Positions 15,348-24,162 of a stretch of 39,494 nt of DNA are shown piece after piece. The stretch covers positions 1 through 39,494 of IMG/VR virus record IMGVR_UViG_3300048996_000037; one strand, given 5' to 3'. How positions within the stretch are numbered: the first letter of the stretch is position 1; each line of letters starts with the position of its first letter. Below the pieces are notes generated by a model that saw only the letters and a program-made list of their open reading frames with translations, did not search any database and was not told where the DNA came from. A program made the position numbers and the translations under genes. The stretch is from a virus.

Positions 15348-16289
15348 TCAGCTCAGGTCGAGCACCGCGCCATGCGCTTTGGTGTTCTTGTTGATCAGGG
15401 TCCACTCGGTGTTCACCAGCACGTTGCGGGTGTCACCGATCTTAGCCAGCTCGGTGTCCTTCATGGCGCGCAGCGTCCCCAGGGCCAGGTAGTCCGGGTT
15501 GATGACCGCGACTTCACGTTGGCGCATGTGGCGGGCGTTGACCGCCTTCACGCGGCCGAATGGGCCGATGTAGACCTCGAGCGTTGCGGTCAGGGTCTTG
15601 TCTTCGGCCTTGTCGAAGCGCGTCTGGCCGGCCAGGAACGTGTCGAACACGGTACGCTGGGACGACGGCAGCAGCAGGTAGCAGCTGTCGAGGTCGGCGC
15701 CGTTGTCGAACATGCTCTGCAGCACGCCCTTGAGCAGGGTCTCGGTGAACGCGCGCTGGGTGCCGTCGACAGCCGCGGTGTTCGTGACCGGATTGGCTGC
15801 AACGCCGGTAGCGCCCAGGGCGACATTGTTGTCCATGAAGCCGAACAGGCCGCGCGCCTGCGGTGCGACGCCAGCCGAAGCGGGAATGGCGGTCGTATTC
15901 TGCAGGCAGCCGAACTCGACGTCCTTCTTCAGTTCGACCATTTTCTTCGCCAGCTGGTAGCCGTAGTCCGACTTCTGGCCGGCCTTCTCGACTTCTTCCT
16001 GGGTGCCGGTGATGCCGAAGGTTTTCTCCGAGATCTGCGTGCGGTTACCCAGGCGGACGGTCGGGGTGACCGCGTTGACGACCGACTGGTTACCCTGCTC
16101 GACCTTGTTGGCCGCGCCCGGTGCGTAGCTGTCGGTGTTCCATTCGACGAACACGCCGTCGACTTTTTCTTTGCCGATCAGCTTTACGAATGGGGTTTCC
16201 GAAACGGACACGTTCCAGATGTTGTTCATCAGCTGCTCGCGGTTGCGGGTGCTGTTGAACGTTGCGAAGGTGTTAGCAACTTGTGGCAT
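15348..16289 (-). CDS. Major capsid protein, SU10-type HK97 fold
   Basis: 313 residues. The sequence has the layout of the SU10-like major head protein family (DUF5309): N-terminal TFATFNSTRNREQLMNNIWNVSVSETPFVKLIG, the E-loop region with VEWNTDSYAPG and TQISEKTFGITGTQEEV, then a central YQLAKKMVELKKDVEFGCLQN helix and the C-terminal NPDYLALGTLRAMKDTELAKIGDT. About 415 such subunits would form the T=7 head. It is encoded just after the scaffold and followed by a strong terminator, which fits high expression. Confidence 0.9.
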   Translation of the reverse strand: MPQVANTFATFNSTRNREQLMNNIWNVSVSETPFVKLIGKEKVDGVFVEWNTDSYAPGAANKVEQGNQSVVNAVTPTVRLGNRTQISEKTFGITGTQEEVEKAGQKSDYGYQLAKKMVELKKDVEFGCLQNTTAIPASAGVAPQARGLFGFMDNNVALGATGVAANPVTNTAAVDGTQRAFTETLLKGVLQSMFDNGADLDSCYLLLPSSQRTVFDTFLAGQTRFDKAEDKTLTATLEVYIGPFGRVKAVNARHMRQREVAVINPDYLALGTLRAMKDTELAKIGDTRNVLVNTEWTLINKNTKAHGAVLDLS

Positions 16290-16300
16290 GGTGAATTCCT

Positions 16301-17257
16301 TTAACGGGTAGCCGACAGCAGAGCAGCGAAGTCCTTCACGCTGCCGGTCTGCTGGAGACGGCGGGTTTGTTTTTCAATTTGGAGTTGCGCAGCAGGCTTC
16401 GCGGCCGGCGGGGCTTTCGCTGCCTTGGTGGGCAGTGCCGAGACCGCCTTGATGGCCTTCTGCGTGGTGTTTTGCTGCTTGTCGAACTGCGACGCCTTCC
16501 AGAGCACTTCCAGCATGCGTTTGTCGGTGACCTGGGCCAGCTCGGCGGCGGTGAAGCCTGCCTTCGTGCCGATGGCCTTCATCTGCTCGATGTGCTCCTT
16601 GCCGAAGCCGGGAACGAGCGTGGCCATGTGCGCCGCAGCTTCCTGCGCCTGCTGGGCGACTGCCTGCTGCTGCGCTGCGGTCAGCGACTGCTGCTTCTGG
16701 ACGATCCCGCGCTCGACTTCGCCGCGGCGCGCCTGCATGCGGTTAAAGTCGGCCATGTGGATGCCGTAGGAAACAGGGTCGTCATCGCGCAATGCGTCCC
16801 AGTCGACCTGGCTGTATTCTTTCAGGGCAGCGTCGATGCTGTTCAGCTGGCCGATCTCGGCGCTGTACTGCTGAACTTCGGCGGCCTGGCGCGCCACGTG
16901 CTGACCCCACTCCTGACGCTCTTGGGCGAGCCGCTGGGCTTTCTGCGTGTAATCCTGCTGCCGCAGATAGCCGTTTTTGGCCTCGTCCTTCGATACCTGG
17001 ACCTTTTCGCCATTGATTTCCAGCTCGAGGAACGCTTCGGCTGAGTCCTTTTCAGGTTGTTCGGCCGGCTCTTCGTCTGCTGCTTCGTCGGCGCCTACTT
17101 GCTCGCCTTCGTCGTCGCCTTCTTGAGCGGTTTCTTCGACTGCTTCCTGGGCGTCGTCGGCGCTTTGCGAGTCCGATTGCTCGGTTTGCTCGTTGTCGCC
17201 GGGGCCGCTCAGCATTTCCGCGAAATTGTCGGTGTTCAGGGGTTGGTCTTCGTCCAT
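16301..17257 (-). CDS. Capsid scaffolding protein
   Basis: 318 residues. The first 75 residues are very acidic (EEAQ, EGDDEGEQ, DEAADEEPAEQPEKD); the middle is a long Gln/Ala-rich coiled coil (YTQKAQRLAQERQEWGQHVA, QQQAVAQQAQEAAAHMA); the C-terminus is basic (KAAKAPPAAKPAAQLQIEKQTRRLQQ). This acidic-helical-basic order, and the position just before the capsid gene, are typical of scaffold proteins that direct procapsid assembly through a basic C-terminal end and then leave. Confidence 0.88.
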   Translation of the reverse strand: MDEDQPLNTDNFAEMLSGPGDNEQTEQSDSQSADDAQEAVEETAQEGDDEGEQVGADEAADEEPAEQPEKDSAEAFLELEINGEKVQVSKDEAKNGYLRQQDYTQKAQRLAQERQEWGQHVARQAAEVQQYSAEIGQLNSIDAALKEYSQVDWDALRDDDPVSYGIHMADFNRMQARRGEVERGIVQKQQSLTAAQQQAVAQQAQEAAAHMATLVPGFGKEHIEQMKAIGTKAGFTAAELAQVTDKRMLEVLWKASQFDKQQNTTQKAIKAVSALPTKAAKAPPAAKPAAQLQIEKQTRRLQQTGSVKDFAALLSATR

Positions 17258-17294
17258 GGGGATGTTTTCTCCGTGAGGTGTGAGTTCAGAAATG

Positions 17295-17320
17295 AAAAGG
17301 CCACCTCAGCGGGTGGCCTT
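17295..17320 (-). terminator. Intrinsic terminator before the scaffold gene
   Basis: Minus-strand hairpin AAGGCCACC-CGCTGA-GGTGGCCTTTT. The next gene (scaffold) starts about 40 bp further on, so scaffold and capsid probably depend on readthrough or a separate promoter; none is obvious. Confidence 0.82.
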
Positions 17321-17376
17321 CTGATTGTTCCTAACTCGACGGGCAGCGTTCAGGGGCACGCTGCCAGCCCTCAAAA

Positions 17377-17769
17377 TTAGATGCTGGAGCCGTCCGAGAG
17401 CAGGGCGGCCGGGGTGTCGCCGCACACCAGGCGGATGCCGGCGTACTTGCCGATGTGGATCGCGCCGTCCTTGGCGTCCGGATGCGTGATCTGGCACACC
17501 GGGAGCGGCTGTGCGGCTTCCTCGATGCGCGCGGCGTAGGCGGCGAGCGATTCGACCTCGGCGGGCGCCGGGGCCGGTACCGGGTCAGGATCGGGTGCCG
17601 GCGGCGTTTCCACAACCGGCGGCTGCGCGGCTTCCTCGATGGCGGGCGTCTCGACTTGCTCGAGCGCGGGCGGCGCCGGGTCGGCTGGCGGCTGCTCCAT
17701 CGACTGTACTGGCTGTTCGACTGGTTGCTCGATGACCGGCGCGGCCGGCTGCGTTTTCCTCTTAACCAT
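17377..17769 (-). CDS. Pro/Glu-rich protein of the head module
   Basis: 130 residues from the ATG at 17769-17767. Residues 8-80 are a Pro/Ala/Glu/Gln linker (QPVEQPVQSMEQPPADP ...); the C-terminal 45 residues are folded-looking (VCQITHPDAKDGAIHIGKYAGIRLVCGDTPAALLSDGSS). Its start overlaps the preceding gene by 8 bp. Function unknown; long disordered N-termini of this sort are common in small head-associated phage proteins. Confidence 0.65.
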   Translation of the reverse strand: MVKRKTQPAAPVIEQPVEQPVQSMEQPPADPAPPALEQVETPAIEEAAQPPVVETPPAPDPDPVPAPAPAEVESLAAYAARIEEAAQPLPVCQITHPDAKDGAIHIGKYAGIRLVCGDTPAALLSDGSSI

Positions 17770-18058
17770 TGATCCTCCGTTTGACGGCTTCCGCCTTGGT
17801 TTCCATGTTTTCGCGCAGCAAAATCTCGTGCTGTGCAACCGTTGCGCCGCCCATGAGCGACGTAAAGATGGCCTCGAACTGGTTTGCCGCCCACAGGAGG
17901 CGCTTCAGCTCTTCGGCCTGGGCCTTGTTCTCGACCGGGAGCGCGGTCCAGGCGTCGATGACGGCCTGGCGGGTCTCGCGCATCGCCTCCTGGAAGAGTG
18001 GGTCATCCAGGAGGCGCTTCGCGTGCTCGCCCCGTGCAATCTGTTGTTCAGGTGTCAT
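17762..18058 (-). CDS. Small helical protein of the head module
   Basis: 98 residues from the ATG at 18058-18056, 1 bp after the previous stop. Almost entirely helical and charged (MTPEQQIARGEHAKRLLDDP, FQEAMRETRQAVIDAWTAL, AEELKRLLWAANQFEAIFTSLM). Proteins with the pattern '..GE.A..LL.dp.f.ea......' occur near capsid genes in many phages and are of unknown function, perhaps assembly factors. The C-terminus is basic (AEAVKRRING). Confidence 0.7.
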   Translation of the reverse strand: MTPEQQIARGEHAKRLLDDPLFQEAMRETRQAVIDAWTALPVENKAQAEELKRLLWAANQFEAIFTSLMGGATVAQHEILLRENMETKAEAVKRRING

Positions 18059-18059
18059 G

Positions 18060-19454
18060 TCATCCCAGCAGTAAAAGTTCGGTTTCGAATTCGTCTTCCA
18101 GCTCGGCCAGCAGCCGCTGGTGAGCGAGCCATTCGGCGACCCGGGCGCGCACATCGGCGACGACAGCGGGCGGCAGTGTGGCCGGACGAGGGCCGTACAC
18201 GGGCGCCCACGTTGCCGGCGGCAGCTCGCGTGCCACGATCTGGGCGAGCACCGGCGCAACACGCTCGGCGGCCGGCTCGTCGGGCAGCAGTTCCAGCACC
18301 GCAGACTCGATGGCCAGCTTCCGGCGCTTCTTCTCACCCTTCGTCGGCTTGCGCGCGCGGTCGAGCTGCGCGGCGAAGTCTCGGACCTCGCGCACGCTGC
18401 CGGCACCGCCACCGCCGCCTGATCCTTCTGGAGTAGGGCGCATGGTCCCAGCGGTCAGGGTGTCGGGCGCCTCGCTAGCCTGCATGCTGCCTGTGATCGC
18501 GGACAGCACCGTGCCGACGGAAGCCGCCGTATCCGGGCCCTCGCTTGCCGCTGCAGTTCCAGTGACAGGGCTGAACGTCGCCTCACCAGCTGCAATCAGC
18601 GTATCGGACCGCTCGCTGCTGCTGGCCGCGCCGGTGATCGGAGCGAACGAAGCCCCGCCTGCAGCTGCCAGAATGTCGGCAGCTTCCGATGCGGAGAACG
18701 TGCCCGTGATCGGCCCGACCGGTGCAGCGGCAGCCCATATGCGGCGCGCCGGTGCCTTGAATATCTGCCAGGGGTTCGCGTAGAAGCTGGCAAGCTCGGC
18801 CGGCGACAGCGCGCGGTTCCAGATGGCGAAGTAGTACGCCGACCCGTTGCCTGCGGCCGTGCCCCCATTGTTCTTTGCCCCGATGGCGACAGGGATCGTC
18901 GAATTGGTGATCGTCCCGCTGATGGCCTGGCTCGCGCTGCGCGAGCCGTTGGTAACCGCCCAAAACGTCGAGCCGTCGAATGTGAATCCGACTTGCCCGG
19001 TTTGCCCTGCGTTTAACGTCGAAGGTTGATCCGCCCATGCCGACCCGACGCGCAGGTATGGGCGCATTGCGGCGCCAGAACCAGCGTTATATACGCCCCA
19101 GCCATCATTGCTATTCTCACACCCGAATGCGTAGGTGACAGAGCCACTGACAGACGTCATGCCGCCATCCATCAGGACGGTGATCGCGGCGGTCGGCTTG
19201 ATGCGCGCGTCGTTCGGCAGCGTCGCCGCCATCGCAGTCGAGCTCACACCCAGCCGTCGGCCTTTCGGGGCGGCGCTTACCGCTCCGGCAGCGGCGATGG
19301 TCGCGGCGGGTATGTTCGGGAGGGAAGACCGGAAGCCGTTCCCGTTAGGCAGCCAGAAGCCGACCAGCCCGCGCGTCAGCGGGTGGCTCCAATCGATTGG
19401 CATCACCTGCTGCGGCTGCTGTTGCAGGCGATGCGGCAGGATCAGCGCGCCCAT
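18060..19454 (-). CDS. LamG/concanavalin-like virion protein with four ITG-type repeats
   Basis: 464 residues. Residues about 20-235 look like a LamG/concanavalin-A-like jelly roll (HPLTRGLVGFWLPNGNG ... YYFAIWNRALSPAELASFYANP is the usual end of such domains, followed by WQIF). Residues about 245-345 hold four degenerate repeats of about 24 residues with the core (P/A)-(I/V)-T-G ... S-E-..-D-T-L. The C-terminal part is helical and charged (KPTKGEKKRRKLAIESAVLEL). It is likely a head or tail decoration protein that binds sugars on the cell surface; that role is inferred. It overlaps the gene before by 1 base. Confidence 0.78.
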   Translation of the reverse strand: MGALILPHRLQQQPQQVMPIDWSHPLTRGLVGFWLPNGNGFRSSLPNIPAATIAAAGAVSAAPKGRRLGVSSTAMAATLPNDARIKPTAAITVLMDGGMTSVSGSVTYAFGCENSNDGWGVYNAGSGAAMRPYLRVGSAWADQPSTLNAGQTGQVGFTFDGSTFWAVTNGSRSASQAISGTITNSTIPVAIGAKNNGGTAAGNGSAYYFAIWNRALSPAELASFYANPWQIFKAPARRIWAAAAPVGPITGTFSASEAADILAAAGGASFAPITGAASSSERSDTLIAAGEATFSPVTGTAAASEGPDTAASVGTVLSAITGSMQASEAPDTLTAGTMRPTPEGSGGGGGAGSVREVRDFAAQLDRARKPTKGEKKRRKLAIESAVLELLPDEPAAERVAPVLAQIVARELPPATWAPVYGPRPATLPPAVVADVRARVAEWLAHQRLLAELEDEFETELLLLG

Positions 19455-19921
19455 CAGCTTATGTCGCCAGTCTGGACCGCCGTGTAGGCGTCATGGCCCG
19501 ATGCTGCGAAGGCCGCGCCCGATTCGTTCTTGACGATCAGGCGCGAGGCGAACGGCAACACGCCACCGAAGGCGGCGGCCAGCGAGAAGACCCGGCCTTG
19601 CAGTGCCGCGTTCGTGCCCAGCGGGATCGTGCCGACAAAGACCAGGTTGGCTTCATCGGTGGCGACCGTACCCGACGCCGGGCCGGAGCTGAAGTTCGTG
19701 CCGTCGAGCGATGCCTGCGCGTAGAGAATCGCCTGCTTGTTGCCTGCCACGGTGCCGGGCGTCACCGAGAGTTCGACCAGGCAGTCGAGCGGCGCCTTGC
19801 CGCTGGCGTTGTGCGTGATGGTGCCGATTGTGGCAAAGGCGGTCGATGCCAGGTTGGCGAGTGCCGCCGCAGCGCCGCTGATCTGCGTGCGCGCGCCCTG
19901 TGTAATCAGTGCGGTCGCCAT
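19454..19921 (-). CDS. Probable decoration/minor structural protein
   Basis: 155 residues, low in charge, rich in Ala, Gly, Ser and Thr with strand-like segments (FATIGTITHNAS, LDCLVELSVTPGTVAGNKQAILYAQASLDG, SRLIVKNESGAAF). The pattern resembles small beta-sandwich virion proteins encoded between the portal and capsid genes of podoviruses. No catalytic motif is visible. Confidence 0.7.
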   Translation of the reverse strand: MATALITQGARTQISGAAAALANLASTAFATIGTITHNASGKAPLDCLVELSVTPGTVAGNKQAILYAQASLDGTNFSSGPASGTVATDEANLVFVGTIPLGTNAALQGRVFSLAAAFGGVLPFASRLIVKNESGAAFAASGHDAYTAVQTGDIS

Positions 19922-19923
19922 GG

Positions 19924-20223
19924 TTAGCCGATCGCGATGATGGCGTCAAGCACCGAGTTGACCTGGAACTGGATGTCGCCGTCAGGGGCAGTGGCCGGGA
20001 TCGCCGCGATCTGCGCATTGCGCAGCACCTGCATTGCGAGCTGACGGTCGGTGATGTTCGTCTTGTCGGTCAGCACGCGGGACGCCCAGTCCATGCGCAT
20101 TGCGTGATTCCCCGTCGCCGGGTCCTCGCTGGCGATGTCCTGCGCGGCCTTCCACGTGGCGACGCGGCAGCGGCTCTGGAACGCGACGTCGTTTGCCGCG
20201 CTGAAGATCGAGAGATAGTCCAT
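19924..20223 (-). CDS. Small structural-region protein
   Basis: 99 residues. Helical, ending in beta-like DIQFQVNSVLDAIIAIG. 'RVLTDKTNITDRQLAMQVLRNAQI' suggests a compact helical domain. It is adjacent to other portal-side genes with spacing of 2 and 9 bp, so the operon context is strong. Function is unknown. Confidence 0.68.
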   Translation of the reverse strand: MDYLSIFSAANDVAFQSRCRVATWKAAQDIASEDPATGNHAMRMDWASRVLTDKTNITDRQLAMQVLRNAQIAAIPATAPDGDIQFQVNSVLDAIIAIG

Positions 20224-20232
20224 GTTATTTCC

Positions 20233-20637
20233 TTACACCGGCTGGCCGGTAATGACGAACGACGAAATGTTGACGGCCTGGCCGGCTGTGAGCGAGGTGC
20301 TCGACAGGTTCAGGTCGGCGCCCGAGGTGCCTACGTCGCCGTCGACGCATGCGCTGGTGCCGTCCGCCTTGAACACGCGGAACCAGGTCGCGGTGCCGGT
20401 GGCATCAGCCGCGGAGTCGCCGGCGATGGCGCCTGCAGTGAGCGCGCCACCGGACACCGAGCCGAACGCCGTAGCGTTGCCGATCAGCTCAGCGAGCAGG
20501 GTTTGACCGCTGACCGCCGTATTGACGCTGGCGGGCCGTGTGCCGTTGTAGATGCGGATCTTCGCGCTCGCGCCGATGTCCGAGTTGACCGCGGCGAGGC
20601 GGGCGGCAATGATCGCCGTGCTGTATTTGATGCTCAT
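20233..20637 (-). CDS. Structural-region protein, beta-rich
   Basis: 134 residues. The start MSIKYSTAIIAARLAAVNSDIGASAKIRIYNGTRPAS, and WFRVFKADGTSACVDGDVGTSGADLNL in the second half, follow a pattern seen in small virion-associated phage proteins whose domain begins 'KIRIYNGT.P'. A likely decoration or tail-associated protein. It overlaps the portal stop by 4 bp. Confidence 0.7.
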   Translation of the reverse strand: MSIKYSTAIIAARLAAVNSDIGASAKIRIYNGTRPASVNTAVSGQTLLAELIGNATAFGSVSGGALTAGAIAGDSAADATGTATWFRVFKADGTSACVDGDVGTSGADLNLSSTSLTAGQAVNISSFVITGQPV

Positions 20638-22787
20638 GCTTGATCCTGTTCAGGGTTGAATTGCTGCGGCAGCACCTTGACGGTGTGCGACGCCTTGCCG
20701 TCCGGGCCGCGCACGATGTGCGTTTCCATCTGCGCGATGTCTTCCAGCTTGCGATGCAGGTCCACGATGAGCTGCAATGCGCCTGGCGCGCCACCTTCCA
20801 CGTGAGCCGTTCCCTCGGCAGCCATGCGGTTGCGCATCTCGAAGTCCTTGAGACCGAGTTCGATTTCCTTGATGCGGACTTCCTTCTCCTTGAGCTGCAG
20901 GTCGAGCAGCTTGAGCTGGCTGTTCGCCGCCAGGGTCGCGGCGTCCGCTTCGCGCTTGTACTCGGCGTCGCGCGCCTTGCCCTTCTGGCGCATGGTTTCG
21001 AGCTCCATTTCCATCTTGGCCAGCACCTGCTCGGGCGACTCCTGCGGCGGCGCAGGCGGCGTCGTGCTCGGGTCCGTCAGCAAACGCGTCTCGCCGCCCT
21101 GGATGTTGCCGGCCTTCAGCAGCATCTTGCCCAGGTTGTAGACGTTCTCCGGCGTGACCACGCCCAGCGGCGCGGCCTGCTGGAAGTACATGCCCATCAT
21201 CGACAGGAACTGGATCGTCTTCGACTTGTCGCCGGTGCCCAGGCCCACGTTGATGTTGACGTCCATTTCGCTGGACCAGCCGCGCGGGTCGTATTCCACC
21301 CACTTGTTGCGCAGGCGGATCGTGGCCGGCTTGTCCTGGTACTCGCATGTCAGCTTCAGCAGGCGGCGGCACAGGTCCTTGCAGCCCGTCTCGGCGAACA
21401 CGCGCAGCATCATCAGCGCGCGCTTCTGGTCGCGCGTGTTGGCGATCTGCGCGCCGGTGGCAGTCTTGTTCAGGCTGTCGGCGTCGAGGCCCTGGTTCAG
21501 GCGGCTGATGCCGATACGCTCTTCGCGCACCGTGTTCATAAGCTCTAGACCCTGAAGCGACTCATTCGCGACGAGCGAGGTTTGCAGCGGTCCGGCGGCG
21601 CCGATCTGCTTCACGCGCACCACCTTGCCGATACGCGTGCTCAGCAGGTCGTCGAGGTTGACTTGTCCTTCGAGCGCGTACGTGGTCGGGTTATTCGCCT
21701 GGTACAGCGAATCCAGGTACTGACGCTGCAGCGAGGTCTTCGTGTCCTGAATCGACACGACCGGATCGGCCAGGGCCATACCGATGATGCGGTGCGGCAG
21801 CAGGATCGGCGACCACAGGCTGTACTCGTGGTCGTCTACTTCCTCGTTCTCCAGGATGTCGTTCCCGGCCATGAAGACGCGGCGCCATTCGGCAATGCCG
21901 TCGCCGTCGAAGTCGAGCTTCACGAAGCCGAAGAACAGCGTGATCTGCTGGTTGGCGCCTTCGCCGACGTCACCCGGCTGCGGGTGGTCAGCATCGAGCG
22001 CGAACGCATCCGGCGCGGCCTGGTAGTCGGACAGCTGTTCGACGCGCGAACGGGCGAAGCCCATGCCGACCAGGTCGGAGCGGGTGTACTGGCGCAACTC
22101 GCCGAAAATCCCGGATTCCTCCATCGTCTTGGCACGACGCGACAGGATGAAAGAGTTTGGGTCGACGTTGTCAATGCGAATGCCGCGCGGGCCGCTGTCG
22201 ATCACGACGTCGATGTCATGCAGCATCTGCGGCGGCTGGGCCAGCGCGTTTTCCACCTGCTGCTGATCCGGGTCCGGCACTTCGTCGTGGGTCAGAATCG
22301 TAATGCGCGGATCGTTGACCATCTTTACCAGCTGCGCGTCGGTCAGGCCGGTGTAGCTGGCCTTTTTGACCTTTTTCGTCTTGTCCTGCCACGAGCGAAC
22401 GATGCCAACCTTTGCCAGCAGCCCGTCCTTGATCCACGTGCTGAAGATCAGGAAGCCCGGATTCTTCTTCTTGATCAGGTGATTGATGACGTCGGTGGCT
22501 TGTTCGTTGTATTCCTCGTCGCCCGGCTCAACCGGTTCGAACTCGCAGATGTGGTCGCCAGCGAAGAACGGCTCGAGCAAGTCGGGCAGGGCGCTCTCGA
22601 CCACTTCAAACACATCCCAGCTCACCACCTGGCTGCGGCCGTCGACCTCGTTGCCCATCGGCAGGCCGTGGTAATAGGCGAGGTTGCGCTCGCGGTCGGC
22701 GGCCAGCTGCGAGCCGGTCCAGGCGGCGGACTCGCTCACCTCGTGGTCGACCGCGCTGCGCAGCTCGTCGTCGGTCATTTTGGTCAT
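20634..22787 (-). CDS. Portal protein (large, P22/SU10-type)
   Basis: 717 residues, the size of P22-like portals. It begins MTKMTDDELRSAVDHEVSESAAWTGSQLAADRERNLAYYHGLPMGNEVDGRSQVVSWDVFEVVESALPDLLEPFFAGDHICEF, the classic portal start: a YY-containing helix, then strands, then D-V-E/D-W motifs. Later come a wing, the crown core (ITLFFGFVKLDFDGDGIAEWRRVFMAGNDILENE) and a barrel-like C-terminal helical region (ETMRQKGKARDAEYKREADAATLAANSQLKLLDLQLKEKEVRIKEIELG). The protein forms the dodecameric DNA gate and binds terminase. Its start overlaps a 41-residue upstream gene. Confidence 0.95.
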   Translation of the reverse strand: MTKMTDDELRSAVDHEVSESAAWTGSQLAADRERNLAYYHGLPMGNEVDGRSQVVSWDVFEVVESALPDLLEPFFAGDHICEFEPVEPGDEEYNEQATDVINHLIKKKNPGFLIFSTWIKDGLLAKVGIVRSWQDKTKKVKKASYTGLTDAQLVKMVNDPRITILTHDEVPDPDQQQVENALAQPPQMLHDIDVVIDSGPRGIRIDNVDPNSFILSRRAKTMEESGIFGELRQYTRSDLVGMGFARSRVEQLSDYQAAPDAFALDADHPQPGDVGEGANQQITLFFGFVKLDFDGDGIAEWRRVFMAGNDILENEEVDDHEYSLWSPILLPHRIIGMALADPVVSIQDTKTSLQRQYLDSLYQANNPTTYALEGQVNLDDLLSTRIGKVVRVKQIGAAGPLQTSLVANESLQGLELMNTVREERIGISRLNQGLDADSLNKTATGAQIANTRDQKRALMMLRVFAETGCKDLCRRLLKLTCEYQDKPATIRLRNKWVEYDPRGWSSEMDVNINVGLGTGDKSKTIQFLSMMGMYFQQAAPLGVVTPENVYNLGKMLLKAGNIQGGETRLLTDPSTTPPAPPQESPEQVLAKMEMELETMRQKGKARDAEYKREADAATLAANSQLKLLDLQLKEKEVRIKEIELGLKDFEMRNRMAAEGTAHVEGGAPGALQLIVDLHRKLEDIAQMETHIVRGPDGKASHTVKVLPQQFNPEQDQA

Positions 22788-22909
22788 ACGATTCCCATGA
22801 GTTTTCGGGCGGCTGCCCGCAATTTCGCGTCAATCGATCGCTTCCATTTGCGGACCGCGATGCGGCGCGCATGCGAGTTGCCGCCGTGTTTCGGCGCTCT
22901 GAATTGCAT
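22784..22909 (-). CDS. 41-residue basic protein between terL and portal
   Basis: ATG at 22909-22907 shares one base with the terL stop (TGATG), and its TGA overlaps the portal ATG by 4 bp, so the ORF fills the gap exactly. The product starts MQFRAPKHGGNSHARRIAVR and ends RAAARKLMGIV, with 13 Arg/Lys residues: strongly basic, probably helical. A function with DNA or portal is plausible but unproven. The exact coupling on both sides argues for real translation. Confidence 0.62.
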   Translation of the reverse strand: MQFRAPKHGGNSHARRIAVRKWKRSIDAKLRAAARKLMGIV

Positions 22910-24162
22910 CAGACGATTCCCAGTGATTGATAGTTGAGGGCGCCGCCCCAGTCCTCGTTGCTCATCGCCTCAGCGTTGATCGCGATGTAGCGGAGGTTGT
23001 CGGCGCCGTGGCTCCACTCGTCGTGCAGCGGCGCGCCGGCTTCCTGCGTCTGCTTGTTGATCGCGCGCCGGTAGCGCTTGGCGCACTGCACAATGCGTGC
23101 GGCCTTGGTCTTGTCGAAGTAGATGCGCGGGAAAGCCATGCGGGTCAGGCGGATGCCGTCCTCGATGCTCATGTTCGGCGTGATCGCGACCGTCCAGCCG
23201 AACGCCTGCATGATCTCCTCGGCGCTCTTGCCGGTCTTGAAGTCCCTGTGGCGGCCGTCGTGCGGCAGGAACAGCGTGCCCCAGTTCAGGCGCTTCTCGC
23301 GCAGCATCGCGGAGTAGTGGTCGAGCGTCTTGTGGCTGTCCTCGATGTTCTCGATGACGCGCAGCTCGGAGCCGTGACGCTGCACCAGGCTGATGGACAT
23401 CGCGTCGTTCCAGCCCAGGTCGACGACCACGTGCACCTTGAGCAGCGGATCGTATGGCACGTTGCAGATGCGCCGCTCTTCCGTGGCCTTGGTGACCTCG
23501 TCGTAGTAGATCGCGCCAGTGACGGCCGGCTTGCACTTGCCTTCCCAGATGTTCAGGTACTCGGCCTCGGGCAGCGTCGCCTTGGCGTGCAGCCGCTCCT
23601 TCTCCAGCACATCGGGGAACCACGGATTGTCCGTGTAGTTCATGTCGACGATGATTGCGTCCTCGGGCTGGTTCGTGATGAACCGGTCGTAGGTCTCGTC
23701 GGTGTCGAGCTCGGGATTGAACGACAGCCAGATTTCGGAGCTGGGCTTTCGGATCGTCGGGATCAGCACTGACCAAGAGCGCTTGCTCACCGTCTGCGCT
23801 TCCTCAACCCACACAATGTCAGCACCCTCAAACGATTTGATGGAATCGACGGTTTGCTCGGATAGGCCGGAGAAGCTGAACTCGGAACCGTTCTTGCCGC
23901 GAATCTCGGTCTCGAGCACCTGGTAGAAGCTGGACAGGCCGAGCGCCTCGATCTGGTCCTTCAGCAGCTTGTGCACCGACTGCTTGATCGACTTCTGCAC
24001 CTCGCGCGTGCACAGGATGCGCAGCTTCGTGGTCGAGCCCAGGATCAGCAGGGCGCGCGCGATGCTCCACGACTTCGCAGAGCCGCGGCCACCCTTGGCG
24101 CCCTTGTAGCGGGCCTTCTTCGTCAGCAGGAACTGGAGCTTCTCGGGGAAATCAACGTTCAT
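22909..24162 (-). CDS. terL: Terminase large subunit (PBSX/Terminase_3 type)
   Basis: 417 residues. Walker A GGRGSAKS at 24-31, Walker B DIVWVEEA at 115-122 with catalytic Glu, and coupling motif SFNP (147-150). The nuclease domain starts with VVVDLGWNDA (Asp248) and contains VIENIEDS and DEWSHGADNLRY with further acidic residues, as in the RNaseH-like fold. It packages DNA into procapsids by ATP hydrolysis and cuts the concatemer. Its start overlaps terS by 11 bp. The PBSX-type family is common in SU10/Sf6-like genomes with headful packaging, but packaging mode cannot be proven from this. Confidence 0.96.
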   Translation of the reverse strand: MNVDFPEKLQFLLTKKARYKGAKGGRGSAKSWSIARALLILGSTTKLRILCTREVQKSIKQSVHKLLKDQIEALGLSSFYQVLETEIRGKNGSEFSFSGLSEQTVDSIKSFEGADIVWVEEAQTVSKRSWSVLIPTIRKPSSEIWLSFNPELDTDETYDRFITNQPEDAIIVDMNYTDNPWFPDVLEKERLHAKATLPEAEYLNIWEGKCKPAVTGAIYYDEVTKATEERRICNVPYDPLLKVHVVVDLGWNDAMSISLVQRHGSELRVIENIEDSHKTLDHYSAMLREKRLNWGTLFLPHDGRHRDFKTGKSAEEIMQAFGWTVAITPNMSIEDGIRLTRMAFPRIYFDKTKAARIVQCAKRYRRAINKQTQEAGAPLHDEWSHGADNLRYIAINAEAMSNEDWGGALNYQSLGIV

